64,000 nucleotides of DNA, from assembly GCA_964245075.1 (NCBI GenBank), contig CAXTLC010000001.1:1-64000 (forward strand). Direction: 5' to 3'. The notes beneath the pieces were generated by a model, which worked only from the letters and a program-made list of their open reading frames with translations, ran no database searches and was not told the origin of the DNA. A program made the translations under genes and the position numbers. Source of the stretch: LMUY01 sp964245075 (GTDB taxonomy: Bacteria; Pseudomonadota; Alphaproteobacteria; Acetobacterales; Acetobacteraceae). Within the stretch, counting starts at the first letter, position 1. Every line of letters begins with the position of its first letter. Positions 39,109 through 47,735 of this stretch are shown here, piece by piece.

Positions 39109-40557
39109 ATGATGAACCCGACCGACCCTTTTGCCAGCTACGATTCCGGCGCCTACTTCTGCGAGCTGACCGCCCGGTCCGGCGATGGCGGCGCGATCAA
39201 CCGCATCCGCAACCGGGTCGCCGGCATTGGCCTGGACATGCTGCGTTCGCGGGCGGCCGGCGCAGAGAACGACCTGATCAATCTCGGCATCACCTTCACC
39301 GTGTATTCCCAGTCCGAAGCGATCGATCGCATCCTGCCGTTCGACTGCCTGCCGCGCATCATCACCGCCGCGGAGTGGCGGCACATCGAGGCGGGGGTCA
39401 AGCAGCGCGTGCGTGCGCTCAACTGCTTCCTGCACGACATCTACCACGACCGGCGGATCATCGCCGAGGGCGTGATCCCCGCAGCGCTGGTGCTCGGCAA
39501 CGCGAACTACCGGCCGGAAATGGAGGGCTTCCCCATCCGTTTCGGCACTTACGTCCATATCTGCGGCATCGACATCGTGCGTGACCGCCATGGCACGTTC
39601 TGCGTGCTGGAGGACAACGCCCGCACCCCCTCGGGGGTCTCCTACGTGGTCGAGAACCGCCACCTCATGCGCCGCACCTTCCCGGACCTGATGGCGGGCA
39701 TGATGCTGCATCCCGTGGACGACTACGGCCGCCGGCTGCGCGCCGCGATGGGAGAGATCGCGCCCGAGAACGTGGCGGACCCGCAGGTCGTCCTGCTTTC
39801 GCCGGGCATCTACAACTCGGCATACTTCGAGCACGTGTTCCTTGCCCGCGAGATGGGCGTGCCGCTGGTGGAAGGCGCCGACCTGCTGGTCGAGGCGGAG
39901 CGGGTGTTCATGCGCACCACGGGCGGGTTGCGGCCGGTCCACACCATCTACCGCCGCATCGGGGATGACTTCCTGGACCCGACCGTGTTCCGCGCCGACA
40001 GCCTGCTGGGGGCGCCCGGGCTGATCGGCGCGTGGCGGGCGGGCAACGTGACGCTTGCCAATGCCGTGGGCACCGGGGTGGCGGACGACAAGGCAGTGTA
40101 TGCCTACATGCCCCGCATCATCCGCTTCTACCTGGGCGAGGAAGCCATCCTGCCCAACGTTGAAACCCACATCTGCGGCGAGCCGGACGGCTTGGCCTAC
40201 ACCCTGGCCAACCTCGCATCGCTCGTGATCAAACCGGTTGGCGAGTCGGGCGGCTACGGCATCACGATCGGCCCCCGCGCATCCGCAGCCGAGCTGGACG
40301 GGGTGCGTGCCGCCCTGCGCGCGGAGCCAGCGAATTGGATCAGCCAACCGCTGATCGACCTGTCGGTCGCGCCGACCTTGACGGAAAGCGGGCTGCGCCC
40401 CCGCCACCTCGACCTGCGCCCATTCGCCATCACCGGGCGGGACACGTGGGTGCTGCCGGGCGGCCTGTCGCGGGTGGCGCTGAAGGAGGGCAGCCTGATC
40501 GTGAACTCGTCCCAGGGCGGCGGTTCCAAGGACACCTGGGTGCTCGCCGAGCCATGA
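39109..40557 (+). CDS. Circularly permuted ATP-grasp protein (DUF404/DUF407)
   Basis: About 482 residues. Family landmarks are LGITFTVYSQSEAIDRILPFDCLPRII (landmark DRILPFD near 68-74), FCVLEDNARTPSGVSYVVENR (LEDNARTPSG near 168-177), IYRRIGDDFLDP, KPVGESGGYG and the C-terminal WVLPGGLSRVALKEGSLIVNSSQGGGSKDTW (landmark NSSQGGGSKDTW). This ATP-grasp family is predicted to form carboxylate-amine bonds and nearly always sits next to an alpha-E gene, as here with ATGA overlap. The frame starts further upstream; the ATGs at 39109 and 39112 are the sensible starts. The peptide-tagging or amide-forming role is predicted for the family, not proven. Confidence 0.9.
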   Translation: MMNPTDPFASYDSGAYFCELTARSGDGGAINRIRNRVAGIGLDMLRSRAAGAENDLINLGITFTVYSQSEAIDRILPFDCLPRIITAAEWRHIEAGVKQRVRALNCFLHDIYHDRRIIAEGVIPAALVLGNANYRPEMEGFPIRFGTYVHICGIDIVRDRHGTFCVLEDNARTPSGVSYVVENRHLMRRTFPDLMAGMMLHPVDDYGRRLRAAMGEIAPENVADPQVVLLSPGIYNSAYFEHVFLAREMGVPLVEGADLLVEAERVFMRTTGGLRPVHTIYRRIGDDFLDPTVFRADSLLGAPGLIGAWRAGNVTLANAVGTGVADDKAVYAYMPRIIRFYLGEEAILPNVETHICGEPDGLAYTLANLASLVIKPVGESGGYGITIGPRASAAELDGVRAALRAEPANWISQPLIDLSVAPTLTESGLRPRHLDLRPFAITGRDTWVLPGGLSRVALKEGSLIVNSSQGGGSKDTWVLAEP

Positions 40558-41612
40558 GCGGGTACCTTAAAGACACGGTGCTGCTCGCGCGCTATGCCGA
40601 AGGCCTGTTCTGGATGGCGCGCTACGTTGAGCGGGTCGAGAATCTAGCCCGGCTGATCGACATCACCCAAACGTTCGAGAGCCCTGGCCGCCAAGACGAG
40701 GCCTGGAGCGCCCTGCTCCGCATCAACGCCGACGAGGGGCGCTTCCTCGAAAGCGGCGGAACGCTGGACGGGGAGGGGATCAAGCGGTTCTACCTGCTCG
40801 ATCGCGCTAACCCAACCTCCATCCCGGCATCGCTGGAAGCCGCCCGCACCAATGCCCGCACGCTGCGCCCGCTCATCAGCACCGAGATGTGGGTGCAGAT
40901 GAACGTGTTCCACCGGGCCGCGATGGCCATTGCGCCCTGGGAGCTGCAAGGCGATCACCTGACCCGGCTATGCGCCCGGCTGAAGGAAGGCGTGCAGGCC
41001 CATACCGGCATCACGGAAGGAACGTTCTTCCGCGACCAGGGCTGGAATTTCTACATGCTGGGCCGGCTGATCGAGCGGGCGGACCAGACGACCCGCCTGC
41101 TGGACATCAAGTACCATCTCCTGCAGATGCATGACGGCGAGGAGCGCCGGATGGCCGAGTTGGTGCAGTGGGGCGGCGTGCTGCGGGCGGCGGCCGGCTA
41201 CCACGCATTCCGCCGGGTGGCGCGGGCCGGGTTCGAGCCTGCGGATGTGGTGGCGTTCCTGTTGTCGGACCGGTCGTTCCCCCGCAGCGTGACGCTGTGC
41301 GTCTCCCAGGTGGAATGGCACCTGATGCAACTGCGGAGCCGCTACAACCTGCGCGGCACCGTCGCGGCACTGGAGCGGATAGAGGAGGTGCGGGCCGCTT
41401 TGTCATCCAATCCGGTGGATGATCTCATCTCGCACGGGCTGCACGACTTCCTGGATGCGTTGCAGCGGGACCTGATCCTGCTCGCGGGCGAGATTGGTTA
41501 CGCATTCTTCCGAGATTGGCGCCCCGAGCCGACCATGCGCAGCCAGTCGCAATCCCAGGCGGACGGCAGCAAACAGCTCAGCGTTGAGCCAGCGCCGCTT
41601 CCGACGCGGTAA
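40554..41612 (+). CDS. Alpha-E domain protein (DUF403)
   Basis: A 352-residue, largely alpha-helical protein. It opens with LLARYAEGLFWMARYVERVENLARLIDI (landmark LFWMARYVERVENLARL), the family's E-rich signature, repeated later as FYMLGRLIERADQTTRLLDIKY (landmark GRLIERADQTTR). It overlaps the ATP-grasp gene by ATGA and would function with it. The transglutaminase-like and proteasome-like protease genes that often accompany this pair are not present in the window. Confidence 0.9.
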   Translation: MSGYLKDTVLLARYAEGLFWMARYVERVENLARLIDITQTFESPGRQDEAWSALLRINADEGRFLESGGTLDGEGIKRFYLLDRANPTSIPASLEAARTNARTLRPLISTEMWVQMNVFHRAAMAIAPWELQGDHLTRLCARLKEGVQAHTGITEGTFFRDQGWNFYMLGRLIERADQTTRLLDIKYHLLQMHDGEERRMAELVQWGGVLRAAAGYHAFRRVARAGFEPADVVAFLLSDRSFPRSVTLCVSQVEWHLMQLRSRYNLRGTVAALERIEEVRAALSSNPVDDLISHGLHDFLDALQRDLILLAGEIGYAFFRDWRPEPTMRSQSQSQADGSKQLSVEPAPLPTR

Positions 41613-42030
41613 CGGCGGTCAAAGCTTCGACCATGGTTGCGAAGTTGCCGATGTCCCGGCCGTCCTTGGCACGCCAGACCTGAATGCCTTGTCCATGCCG
41701 TGCGGCCCCCCAGGCAGCCCGGCGTGCGTTCAAGGGATAGATGATAGCGAATTCACCGACCTCCGGCGGGTCGTCATGACACCGCTTGTGGATGGCCAGC
41801 CGCATGCCGCTGCCATTCTGCTCCCAGCACAGCAGCGTCATGCGGTCGGCCATGGTGAAGTGATTCGCCCGGCCAGTGAACGGAATGATGTCGGCGCTAT
41901 GGCCGTAACGGTCAGTTGGAATAATACGCTCCGTCCAGCCAGGCCTAAGGCTGCGTTGCCCACGGCTTTTTCTCACGTCGAGGTGACGTAACACGGAATT
42001 CCTCAAAATGGGAGCGCATTTGTATGTCAA
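41578..42030 (-). CDS. Hypothetical protein, possible small orphan gene
   Basis: Up to 150 residues, with no family recognised. The middle and end look protein-like: CWEQNGSGMRLAIHKRCHD, VGEFAIIYPLNARRAAWG and IQVWRAKDGRDIGNFATM. The first 55 residues are less convincing, so translation may begin at the internal ATG of ADRMTLLCWE. It runs opposite to the alpha-E gene and overlaps its 3' end by 35 bases. A plus-strand frame of similar length covers the same bases but has a less protein-like composition. The real strand is uncertain. Confidence 0.45.
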   Translation of the reverse strand: MTYKCAPILRNSVLRHLDVRKSRGQRSLRPGWTERIIPTDRYGHSADIIPFTGRANHFTMADRMTLLCWEQNGSGMRLAIHKRCHDDPPEVGEFAIIYPLNARRAAWGAARHGQGIQVWRAKDGRDIGNFATMVEALTAVTASEAALAQR

Positions 42031-42122
42031 ATGTAAACATTAAAAGCAGTACTTGACCATTAACTCTGACGAGAGAGGAAGAGAAGTTCAACACTAGCAA
42101 CTGTTTTTAAAGGATAGACGTC

Positions 42123-43007
42123 GTGAGGACTATCGAAGCCGGTGTGTTGGACGTCGGGTACTCGGAAACGGGCAAGCCGGATGGCTCACCCGTGATCCTG
42201 CTGCACGGCTTTCCCTACGACGTGCATGCCTACGATGCCGTGGCGCCGGACTTGGCTGCCGCGGGATGCCGGGTAATCGTGCCGTTCCTGCGCGGTTACG
42301 GCCCCACCCGCTTCCGCTCGGCCGCTACGCCCCGGTCGGGCGAGCAAGCCGTGCTGGGAGCTGACCTGCTCGCCCTGATGGACGCGCTCGGCGTGGGCCG
42401 GGCGGTGCTGGCCGGCTATGACTGGGGTGGACGGGCGGCCTGCGTCGTGGCTGCGCTCTGGCCCGTCCGCGTGGCGGGCCTCGTCAGTTGCACCGGCTAC
42501 AACATCCAGCACGTCGCCGTCTCCGCCGCGCCGCAAGCGCCGGAGCAGGAGATGCGGCTATGGTACCAGTACTACTTCCATGCCGAGCGAGGCCGGGCCG
42601 GGCTGGCCCAGGATCGCCGGGCGTTCTGCCGCTTCCTTTGGCGTCTGTGGTCACCGACCTGGCCGTTTGACGACCAGACGTTCGAACGGTCCGCGGCGGC
42701 GTTCGACAACCCGGACTTCATCGACGTGGTGATCCACTCCTACCGGCACCGCTTCGGCCTGGTTGATGGTGACCCGGCGGCTGCGGCGGTGGAGCGCCGC
42801 CTGGCTGCGCAGCCCGCGATCGCCGTGCCCACGATCGTGCTGCACGGCGCCGATGACGGCGTGTCGCCTCCCGGGCAGTCGGACGCGGCGGCCAAGCACT
42901 TCACGTCCCGCTACGAGCGCCGCGTCGTCCCAGCCGCCGGCCACAACCTGCCGCAGGAAGCGCCGGAGGCCGTGGTTGCCGCCGTGCGCGCCCTGCTGCC
43001 CGCGTGA
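42123..43007 (+). CDS. Alpha/beta hydrolase with aspartate nucleophile (epoxide hydrolase/dehalogenase-like)
   Basis: 294 residues. The oxyanion motif LLHGFPYDV lies near residue 26, and the nucleophile elbow AGYDWGGRAA has Asp rather than Ser, as in epoxide hydrolases and haloalkane dehalogenases. The catalytic acid lies in HGADDGVSPP and the catalytic His in AAGHNLPQEAP near the C-terminus. A cap domain (about 135-215) has several Trp and Tyr. It starts at a GTG with AAAGGA eight bases upstream. The preceding 90 bases are AT-rich and include TTGACC at 42053 as a possible -35, with no good -10. It is convergent with zwf, whose stop is seven bases away. Confidence 0.87.
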   Translation: MRTIEAGVLDVGYSETGKPDGSPVILLHGFPYDVHAYDAVAPDLAAAGCRVIVPFLRGYGPTRFRSAATPRSGEQAVLGADLLALMDALGVGRAVLAGYDWGGRAACVVAALWPVRVAGLVSCTGYNIQHVAVSAAPQAPEQEMRLWYQYYFHAERGRAGLAQDRRAFCRFLWRLWSPTWPFDDQTFERSAAAFDNPDFIDVVIHSYRHRFGLVDGDPAAAAVERRLAAQPAIAVPTIVLHGADDGVSPPGQSDAAAKHFTSRYERRVVPAAGHNLPQEAPEAVVAAVRALLPA

Positions 43008-43013
43008 CGGGCG

Positions 43014-44489
43014 CTACACGATCTCCTCGTACCAGGTCCGGCCGTCCCGCTCGATGAGCGCGATGGCCGAGGTCGGGCCCCAGCTGCCCGCCGGATAAAG
43101 CCGCGGCGGCTCGCGTGACTCTTCCCAGGCCTCGATCACCGGCTCCACCCAGCTCCAGGCGGCTTCGACCTCGTCGCGGCGCATGAACAACGTCGGGTTG
43201 CCGCGCACGCTGTCCATCAGCAGCCGCTCGTAAGCGTCGGGGTAGCGGGTGGCGAACGCCTTCTCGAAGCTGATGTCCAACTGGGTGGGGCTGAGGTGCA
43301 GGCCGCCTGGCTCCGGGTTCTTGGTCATCAGCTCCAGCTTCATGCCTTCTTCCGGTTGCAACCGGATGATCAGCTTGTTCGGCGCCATGGAGGACGCCCC
43401 TCCCTGGAACACGTTGAACGGCGAGCCGCGGAACTGCACCACGATCTCGCTGACCTTCTGCGGCAGGCGCTTGCCGCTGCGCAGGTAGAACGGGACGTTG
43501 GCCCAGCGCCAGTTCAGGATTTCCGCCTTCAGCGCCACGAACGTCTCGGTCCGGCTGCTCCGCCCCTCGCCGAGATCAGCCAGGTAGCCCGGCACCGCGC
43601 GGCCATCCACGGCACCCTGGCTATACTGGCCGCGCACCGTGACGTGGGCCACCTCGTGCGGCGCGATCGGCTTGAGCGAGCGCAGCACCTTCAGCTTCTC
43701 GTCCCGTACCGCATCCGCTTCCAGATTGGTGGGCGGCTCCATCGCCAGCAGGCAGAGCAGCTGTATGAGGTGGTTCTGCACCATGTCGCGCAGCGCGCCG
43801 GAATGGTCGTAGTAGTCGCCGCGGCCCTCCACCCCCACCGTCTCGCCGACCGTGATCTGCACGTGGTCGATCACGTCGGCGTTCCACAGCCGCTCGAACA
43901 CCACGTTGGCGAAGCGCAGGGCAAGCAGGTTCTGCACCGTCTCCTTGCCCAGGTAATGGTCGATGCGGAAGGTCTGCGTCTCGGCGAACACCTGGCCGAC
44001 CACGTCGTTGATCTCCTGGGCGGACGCCAGGTCGTGCCCGATCGGCTTCTCCAGCACCACCCGGCTGTTCGCCGATACCAGCCCGGCCTCTGCCAGGTTC
44101 TTGCAGATCGGGCCATACAGCTCCGGCGAGGTCGCCAGGTAGAACACGCGGATGCGGCCGGGCTGCTCCCTCAGCAGGGCGGCGAGCGCTTCCAGCCCGC
44201 CCGGCTTGGCCGCGTCGCCGCGGGCATAGTGCACCAGGGCCGCGAAGCGGGCGAGGGTTGCGGGGTCCTGGTCGGCCCGCGTCACGTGCTTGCCGATCGC
44301 GTCCGTGGCACGGGCGCGGAACGACTCGTCGTCGAAGTCTGACCGGGCAGCGCCGATGATGCGGGCGTCTGCCGGGATCTGTCCGTCACGCATGCGATAG
44401 TACAGGGCAGGCAGCAGCTTGCGCAGCGTCAGGTCGCCGGTGGCGCCGAACACGATACAGTCGAATGACTCAACGGGCTTGATCGCCAT
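43014..44489 (-). CDS. zwf: Glucose-6-phosphate 1-dehydrogenase
   Basis: A 491-residue enzyme that oxidises glucose 6-phosphate to 6-phosphogluconolactone with NADP, feeding the pentose phosphate/Entner-Doudoroff routes. FGATGDLTLRKLLPALY (near residues 13-29) is the nucleotide-binding start, and EKPIGHDLASAQEIN and the active-site RIDHYLGKETVQNL are intact. The ATG at 44489 puts the Rossmann motif at the usual distance. The upstream extension of about 125 codons overlaps the promoter area of the divergent gene at 44629 and is not protein-like. No pgl or edd neighbour is present. Confidence 0.95.
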   Translation of the reverse strand: MAIKPVESFDCIVFGATGDLTLRKLLPALYYRMRDGQIPADARIIGAARSDFDDESFRARATDAIGKHVTRADQDPATLARFAALVHYARGDAAKPGGLEALAALLREQPGRIRVFYLATSPELYGPICKNLAEAGLVSANSRVVLEKPIGHDLASAQEINDVVGQVFAETQTFRIDHYLGKETVQNLLALRFANVVFERLWNADVIDHVQITVGETVGVEGRGDYYDHSGALRDMVQNHLIQLLCLLAMEPPTNLEADAVRDEKLKVLRSLKPIAPHEVAHVTVRGQYSQGAVDGRAVPGYLADLGEGRSSRTETFVALKAEILNWRWANVPFYLRSGKRLPQKVSEIVVQFRGSPFNVFQGGASSMAPNKLIIRLQPEEGMKLELMTKNPEPGGLHLSPTQLDISFEKAFATRYPDAYERLLMDSVRGNPTLFMRRDEVEAAWSWVEPVIEAWEESREPPRLYPAGSWGPTSAIALIERDGRTWYEEIV

Positions 44490-44628
44490 GGCCTGTGTTC
44501 CCCGCATGATGGTGCGCCGCAATGTGGAATGGACGGCCCGGTTCGTCCATCGTGGTTTGCGCCGTTCGGGCTGGGCAACGGCCGTGGACAGCCTATGCTG
44601 CGGCCAACGGCAATCTGTGGCGGGGATC

Positions 44629-45642
44629 ATGACCGAAGCAACCTTGATCGCCGGCGACGGCATCGGCCCGGAAGTGGTGGCGGCGACCACCGCCGTGCTG
44701 GACGCGCTCGGCGCCCCGTTCACCTGGGACCGGCAGCCCGGCGGCTTGCAGGGCATCGCCGAGGCCGGCGACCCGCTGCCCGCCGCCACGTTGGACAGCA
44801 TCCGCCGCACCCGCCTCGCGCTCAAGGGGCCGCTCACCACGCCGGTGGGCGGCGGCTTCCGCTCTGTCAACGTGCGGCTGCGGGAGGAATTCCACCTCTA
44901 CGCCAACGTCCGCCCGGCCCGCACACTGATCCCCGGCGGCCGGTACGACGACATTGACCTGGTCATCATCCGCGAGAACCTGGAAGGCTTCTACGTCGCC
45001 TTCGAGCACTACATCCCGGTCGGCGACGACAACCACGGCGTCGCCATCTCCTCCGGCATCAACACGCGCGGCGGGGCGCAGCGCATCCTGCGCTACGCGT
45101 TCGAGTATGCGGTCCGCAACGGCCGCAAGAAGGTCACCGCCGTGCACAAGGCCAACGTGCTCAAGGCGCTGACCGGGCTGTTCCTGGACGAGGCGCGCAC
45201 CATGGCCAAGGAATACGAGGGCCGGGTGGCGCTGGACGACCGCATCGTGGACGCTTGCGCGATGCAGCTGGTGCTGAACCCGTGGCAGTTCGACGTGATC
45301 GTGACCACCAACCTGTTCGGCGACATCCTGTCGGACGAGGCCGCCGGGCTGGTGGGCGGGCTGGGCATGGCGCCCGGCGCCAACATCGGCACCTCGGCCG
45401 CGATCTTCGAGGCGGTGCACGGCTCGGCGCCGGACATCGCGGGCAAGGGGGTGGCCAACCCCACCTCGCTCCTCCTGGCCGCCGGGCTGATGCTGGAGCA
45501 CGTGGGCCTGCACGCGGAGAAGCAGCGGCTGGAAGCGGCGGTCAGCGCGGTGCTGAACGAGGACGGCGTGCGGACGGGCGACCTGGGCGGGACGGCGACG
45601 ACGAAGGCATTCACGGAAGCGGTGCTGCGGCGGATCGGCTGA
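44629..45642 (+). CDS. NAD-dependent isocitrate dehydrogenase-like (isocitrate/isopropylmalate dehydrogenase family)
   Basis: A 337-residue beta-decarboxylating dehydrogenase. IAGDGIGPEVV starts the protein. SVNVRLREEFHLYANVRPA (near 84-102) is closer to isocitrate than to isopropylmalate dehydrogenases. NLFGDILSDEAAGLVGGLGMAPGANIG (landmark LFGDILSDEAAGL) supplies the catalytic Asp residues, and HGSAPDIAGKGVANP the cofactor loop. The ATG at 44629 is the first that gives a normal N-terminus. It is divergent from zwf. TCA-cycle isocitrate dehydrogenase in alphaproteobacteria is usually a different NADP form, so this may be a paralogue or a homoisocitrate/tartrate-type enzyme. Confidence 0.85.
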   Translation: MTEATLIAGDGIGPEVVAATTAVLDALGAPFTWDRQPGGLQGIAEAGDPLPAATLDSIRRTRLALKGPLTTPVGGGFRSVNVRLREEFHLYANVRPARTLIPGGRYDDIDLVIIRENLEGFYVAFEHYIPVGDDNHGVAISSGINTRGGAQRILRYAFEYAVRNGRKKVTAVHKANVLKALTGLFLDEARTMAKEYEGRVALDDRIVDACAMQLVLNPWQFDVIVTTNLFGDILSDEAAGLVGGLGMAPGANIGTSAAIFEAVHGSAPDIAGKGVANPTSLLLAAGLMLEHVGLHAEKQRLEAAVSAVLNEDGVRTGDLGGTATTKAFTEAVLRRIG

Positions 45643-45652
45643 ACGGCCTGGC

Positions 45653-45716
45653 GGGCCGAATCACCTGACTGGTCAGGGATCAAGTGTCAGGTTCGGACCA
45701 CGGGCGCTGCTCCCGC
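45653..45716 (+). repeat. Short dispersed intergenic repeat, copy 2
   Basis: The first 20 bases are identical to 31-50, and the match resumes in the CAGGTTCG-ACCAC-GGGC segment. It contains the hairpin CCTGA-CTGG-TCAGG. It lies directly after the stop of the dehydrogenase gene at 44629. There is no gene in the 45643-45799 gap apart from this. Confidence 0.5.
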
Positions 45717-45799
45717 TCGGCGGCAGCGAGCTGAAAGAGCAGATGCCCCCTGCCGGGCTGCCGGCGTGAACTGATCACGAAGTGAGCCCGAAGAAATCC

Positions 45800-46538
45800 A
45801 TGTCGGAAACTCAAGGCAAGGTCGTCGCGATCACCGGCGCCAGTGGCGGGATCGGCGAGGCAACCGCGCTGCTTCTTGCCGAATGCGGGGCGAGAGTCGT
45901 CCTCGGCGCACGCCGGACTGATCGGCTGGAGACGCTTGCCAACCGAATCACCATGGCCGGGGGCGAAGCCGTCCATGCCTGCACGGACGTGAAGCGGCGT
46001 GGGGATTTAGCCGCCCTGGTGGCGCTGGCGCTTGAGCGGTTCGGCAAGCTCGACGTGTTCGTCAACAACGCCGGGATCGGGCCGATCTCACCTCTCGACG
46101 ACCTGCGTGCCGAGGAATGGGAAGACATGGTCGACATCAATGTCAAAGGCGTCCTGTACGGGATTGCCGCAGCCTTGCCGGTGTTCCGCAGGCAGGGACT
46201 CGGCCAATTCGTCAACATCGCCTCGACGGCCGGGCTGATCGTCCGCCCAGCCATGGCGGTCTATGCCGGGACCAAGTTCGCCGTGCGCGCCATCTCCGAG
46301 GGCTTGCGCCAGGAAGCGGGCGAGAAGCTGCGCGTGACGGTCATCACGCCAGGCTTCGTGCACACCGACTTCGTGGGCGGCATCACGGACCCGGTCTTGC
46401 GCGGGCAGCTCGAAGCGTCCACGCGACAAGTTCGCGATCACGCCCGGCGCCATCGCCCGCGCCATCGCGTTCGCCGTCGAACAGCCGGCCGAGGTCGACG
46501 TGGGCGAGATCGTCGTGCGTCCGACGGCGCAGGGCTGA
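45800..46538 (+). pseudogene. SDR-family oxidoreductase with a C-terminal frameshift
   Basis: A short-chain dehydrogenase of about 245 residues. The frame is intact through the NAD(P) motif TGASGGIGEA, NNAGIG, the catalytic Ser (IASTAG) and the YAGTKFAVRA Tyr/Lys motif, then shifts. After QLEAS the annotated frame reads Arg-rich nonsense to 46564. Removing one base near 46421 restores a normal SDR tail (DKFAITPGAIARAIAFAVEQ, then DVGEIVVRPTAQG) that ends at the TGA at 46536. The catalytic core is complete, so the shifted protein could still fold, but the usual C-terminus is lost. The cause may be a recent mutation or a sequencing error. GTG 45782 is an alternative start. Confidence 0.8.
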
Positions 46539-46572
46539 TCAACTGCCTCGACCGGGCGGCATGATAGAAAGT

Positions 46573-46635
46573 GGAAGCGCTGCCGCTTTTCCGCCCGACA
46601 AAGGGCCCGACCGTTCGAACGGTCAAAGCAAACGG
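46573..46635 (+). repeat. Imperfect direct repeat, left of aqpZ
   Basis: Shares GCGCT/GCGCTTTTCCGCCC, a following AAGGGC and GAGCAAACGGC-type blocks with 47565-47625 in the same order. It contains a palindromic CCGTTCGAACGG. The rest of 46539-46759 shows no gene; the last 40 bases are AT-rich and probably hold the aqpZ promoter. Confidence 0.45.
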
Positions 46636-46759
46636 CAGCTGCTACGAGACTAATTCGCCACACCCGTTGCGGTCTTTTGGAAGGCCGACCCAAACCGTTG
46701 ACAAGCGCGCCTTCGTTGAAGCACTGTTTTGTTAACGAATATATAACAGGAAACCAACG

Positions 46760-47503
46760 ATGGGAAGCGACACCACACGCCGGGCGGTGGCCGAGTTTCT
46801 CGGCACGTTCTGGCTCGTGTTTGGCGGATGCGGCAGCGCGGTGCTGTCCGCTGCGTTCCCCGAACTGGGAATTGGCTTTCTGGGCGTCTCCTTCGCTTTC
46901 GGCTTATCCGTGCTGTCGATGGCCTATGCGGTCGGCCACGTGTCGGGCGGGCATTTCAACCCGGCGGTGACGTTGGGCCTTTGGGCGGCCGGGCGCTGCG
47001 CCAACAAGCATGTCGTGCCCTATCTGGCGGCGCAGGTGCTGGCCGCGATTCTTGCCGCGGGCGTGCTGTACGTGATTGCGAGCGGGCAGGCGGGGTGGGA
47101 GCCCAAAGGTTTTGCCTCGAACGGCTACGGCGATCTCAGTCCTGGCAAGTATGGGATGGGCGCGTGCTTCCTGATGGAGCTGTTGCTGACGTTCTTCTTC
47201 CTGATGATCATCGTGGGAACGACGTCCAAGGGCGCCGCCACAGGCTTCGCCGGCATCCCGATCGGGCTGGCCCTGACCCTGATCCACCTTGTTTCGATCC
47301 CGGTGACCAACACCTCCGTCAACCCGGCGCGCAGCACGGGGCCAGCGTTGTTCGCGGGCGGGGCATACGTGGGCCAGCTTTGGCTGTTTTGGCTGGCGCC
47401 CGTCGCGGGGGCGATGGCAGCCGGGTTCCTGGCGCGTTGGATCTACACGCAGGAATCGCAGGACGAGACGATCGTGGTGGAGAAACGGACGATCGTGGTC
47501 TGA
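46760..47503 (+). CDS. aqpZ: Aquaporin Z
   Basis: A 247-residue water channel with six helices and the two pore-forming NPA boxes: HFNPAVTLGLWAAGR (near residues 63-77) and SVNPARSTGPALFAGG (near 188-203), the second being the typical AqpZ form NPARSTGPA. The helix-2 region GVSFAFGLSVLSMAYAVGHVSGGH fits AqpZ (landmark MAYAVGHVSGGH). The ATG is preceded by an AT-rich leader with AGGA at reasonable spacing. It is monocistronic and bracketed by an imperfect direct repeat. It moves water across the inner membrane. Confidence 0.95.
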   Translation: MGSDTTRRAVAEFLGTFWLVFGGCGSAVLSAAFPELGIGFLGVSFAFGLSVLSMAYAVGHVSGGHFNPAVTLGLWAAGRCANKHVVPYLAAQVLAAILAAGVLYVIASGQAGWEPKGFASNGYGDLSPGKYGMGACFLMELLLTFFFLMIIVGTTSKGAATGFAGIPIGLALTLIHLVSIPVTNTSVNPARSTGPALFAGGAYVGQLWLFWLAPVAGAMAAGFLARWIYTQESQDETIVVEKRTIVV

Positions 47504-47564
47504 GACACTGCCGATCGGCCAGCGGCTCGCTCGCATCAGATCCCTCGCGAAAGGCCGCGGAAAC

Positions 47565-47625
47565 GAAGCTGGCGCTTTTCCGCCCTGCGAAGGGCGCACG
47601 CGTCCGAAGAGTCAGAGCAAACGGC
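47565..47625 (+). repeat. Imperfect direct repeat, right of aqpZ
   Basis: Counterpart of 46573-46635. It has the same GGCGCTTTTCCGCCC core and GAGCAAACGGC end, and is followed by CTGATCAACTGCCT, which also occurs at 46538-46551. The hairpin GCGC...CCGCCCTGCGAAGGGCG could act as a weak terminator for aqpZ. No gene is seen in 47504-47735. Confidence 0.45.
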
Positions 47626-47735
47626 TGATCAACTGCCTGGATCAGGTGGCGTGGCAAAGAGCGCAGAACTGCCGCCCGGCCGCAACTTCCTGCAACGATC
47701 CCTCGTTGTGACGGAAAAGGAAAAGGCATTCACCG

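Noticed and set aside
44490..44870. N-terminal extension of zwf
   Set aside because: The extension has no similarity to G6PD, runs through the divergent promoter region and overlaps the start of the dehydrogenase at 44629.
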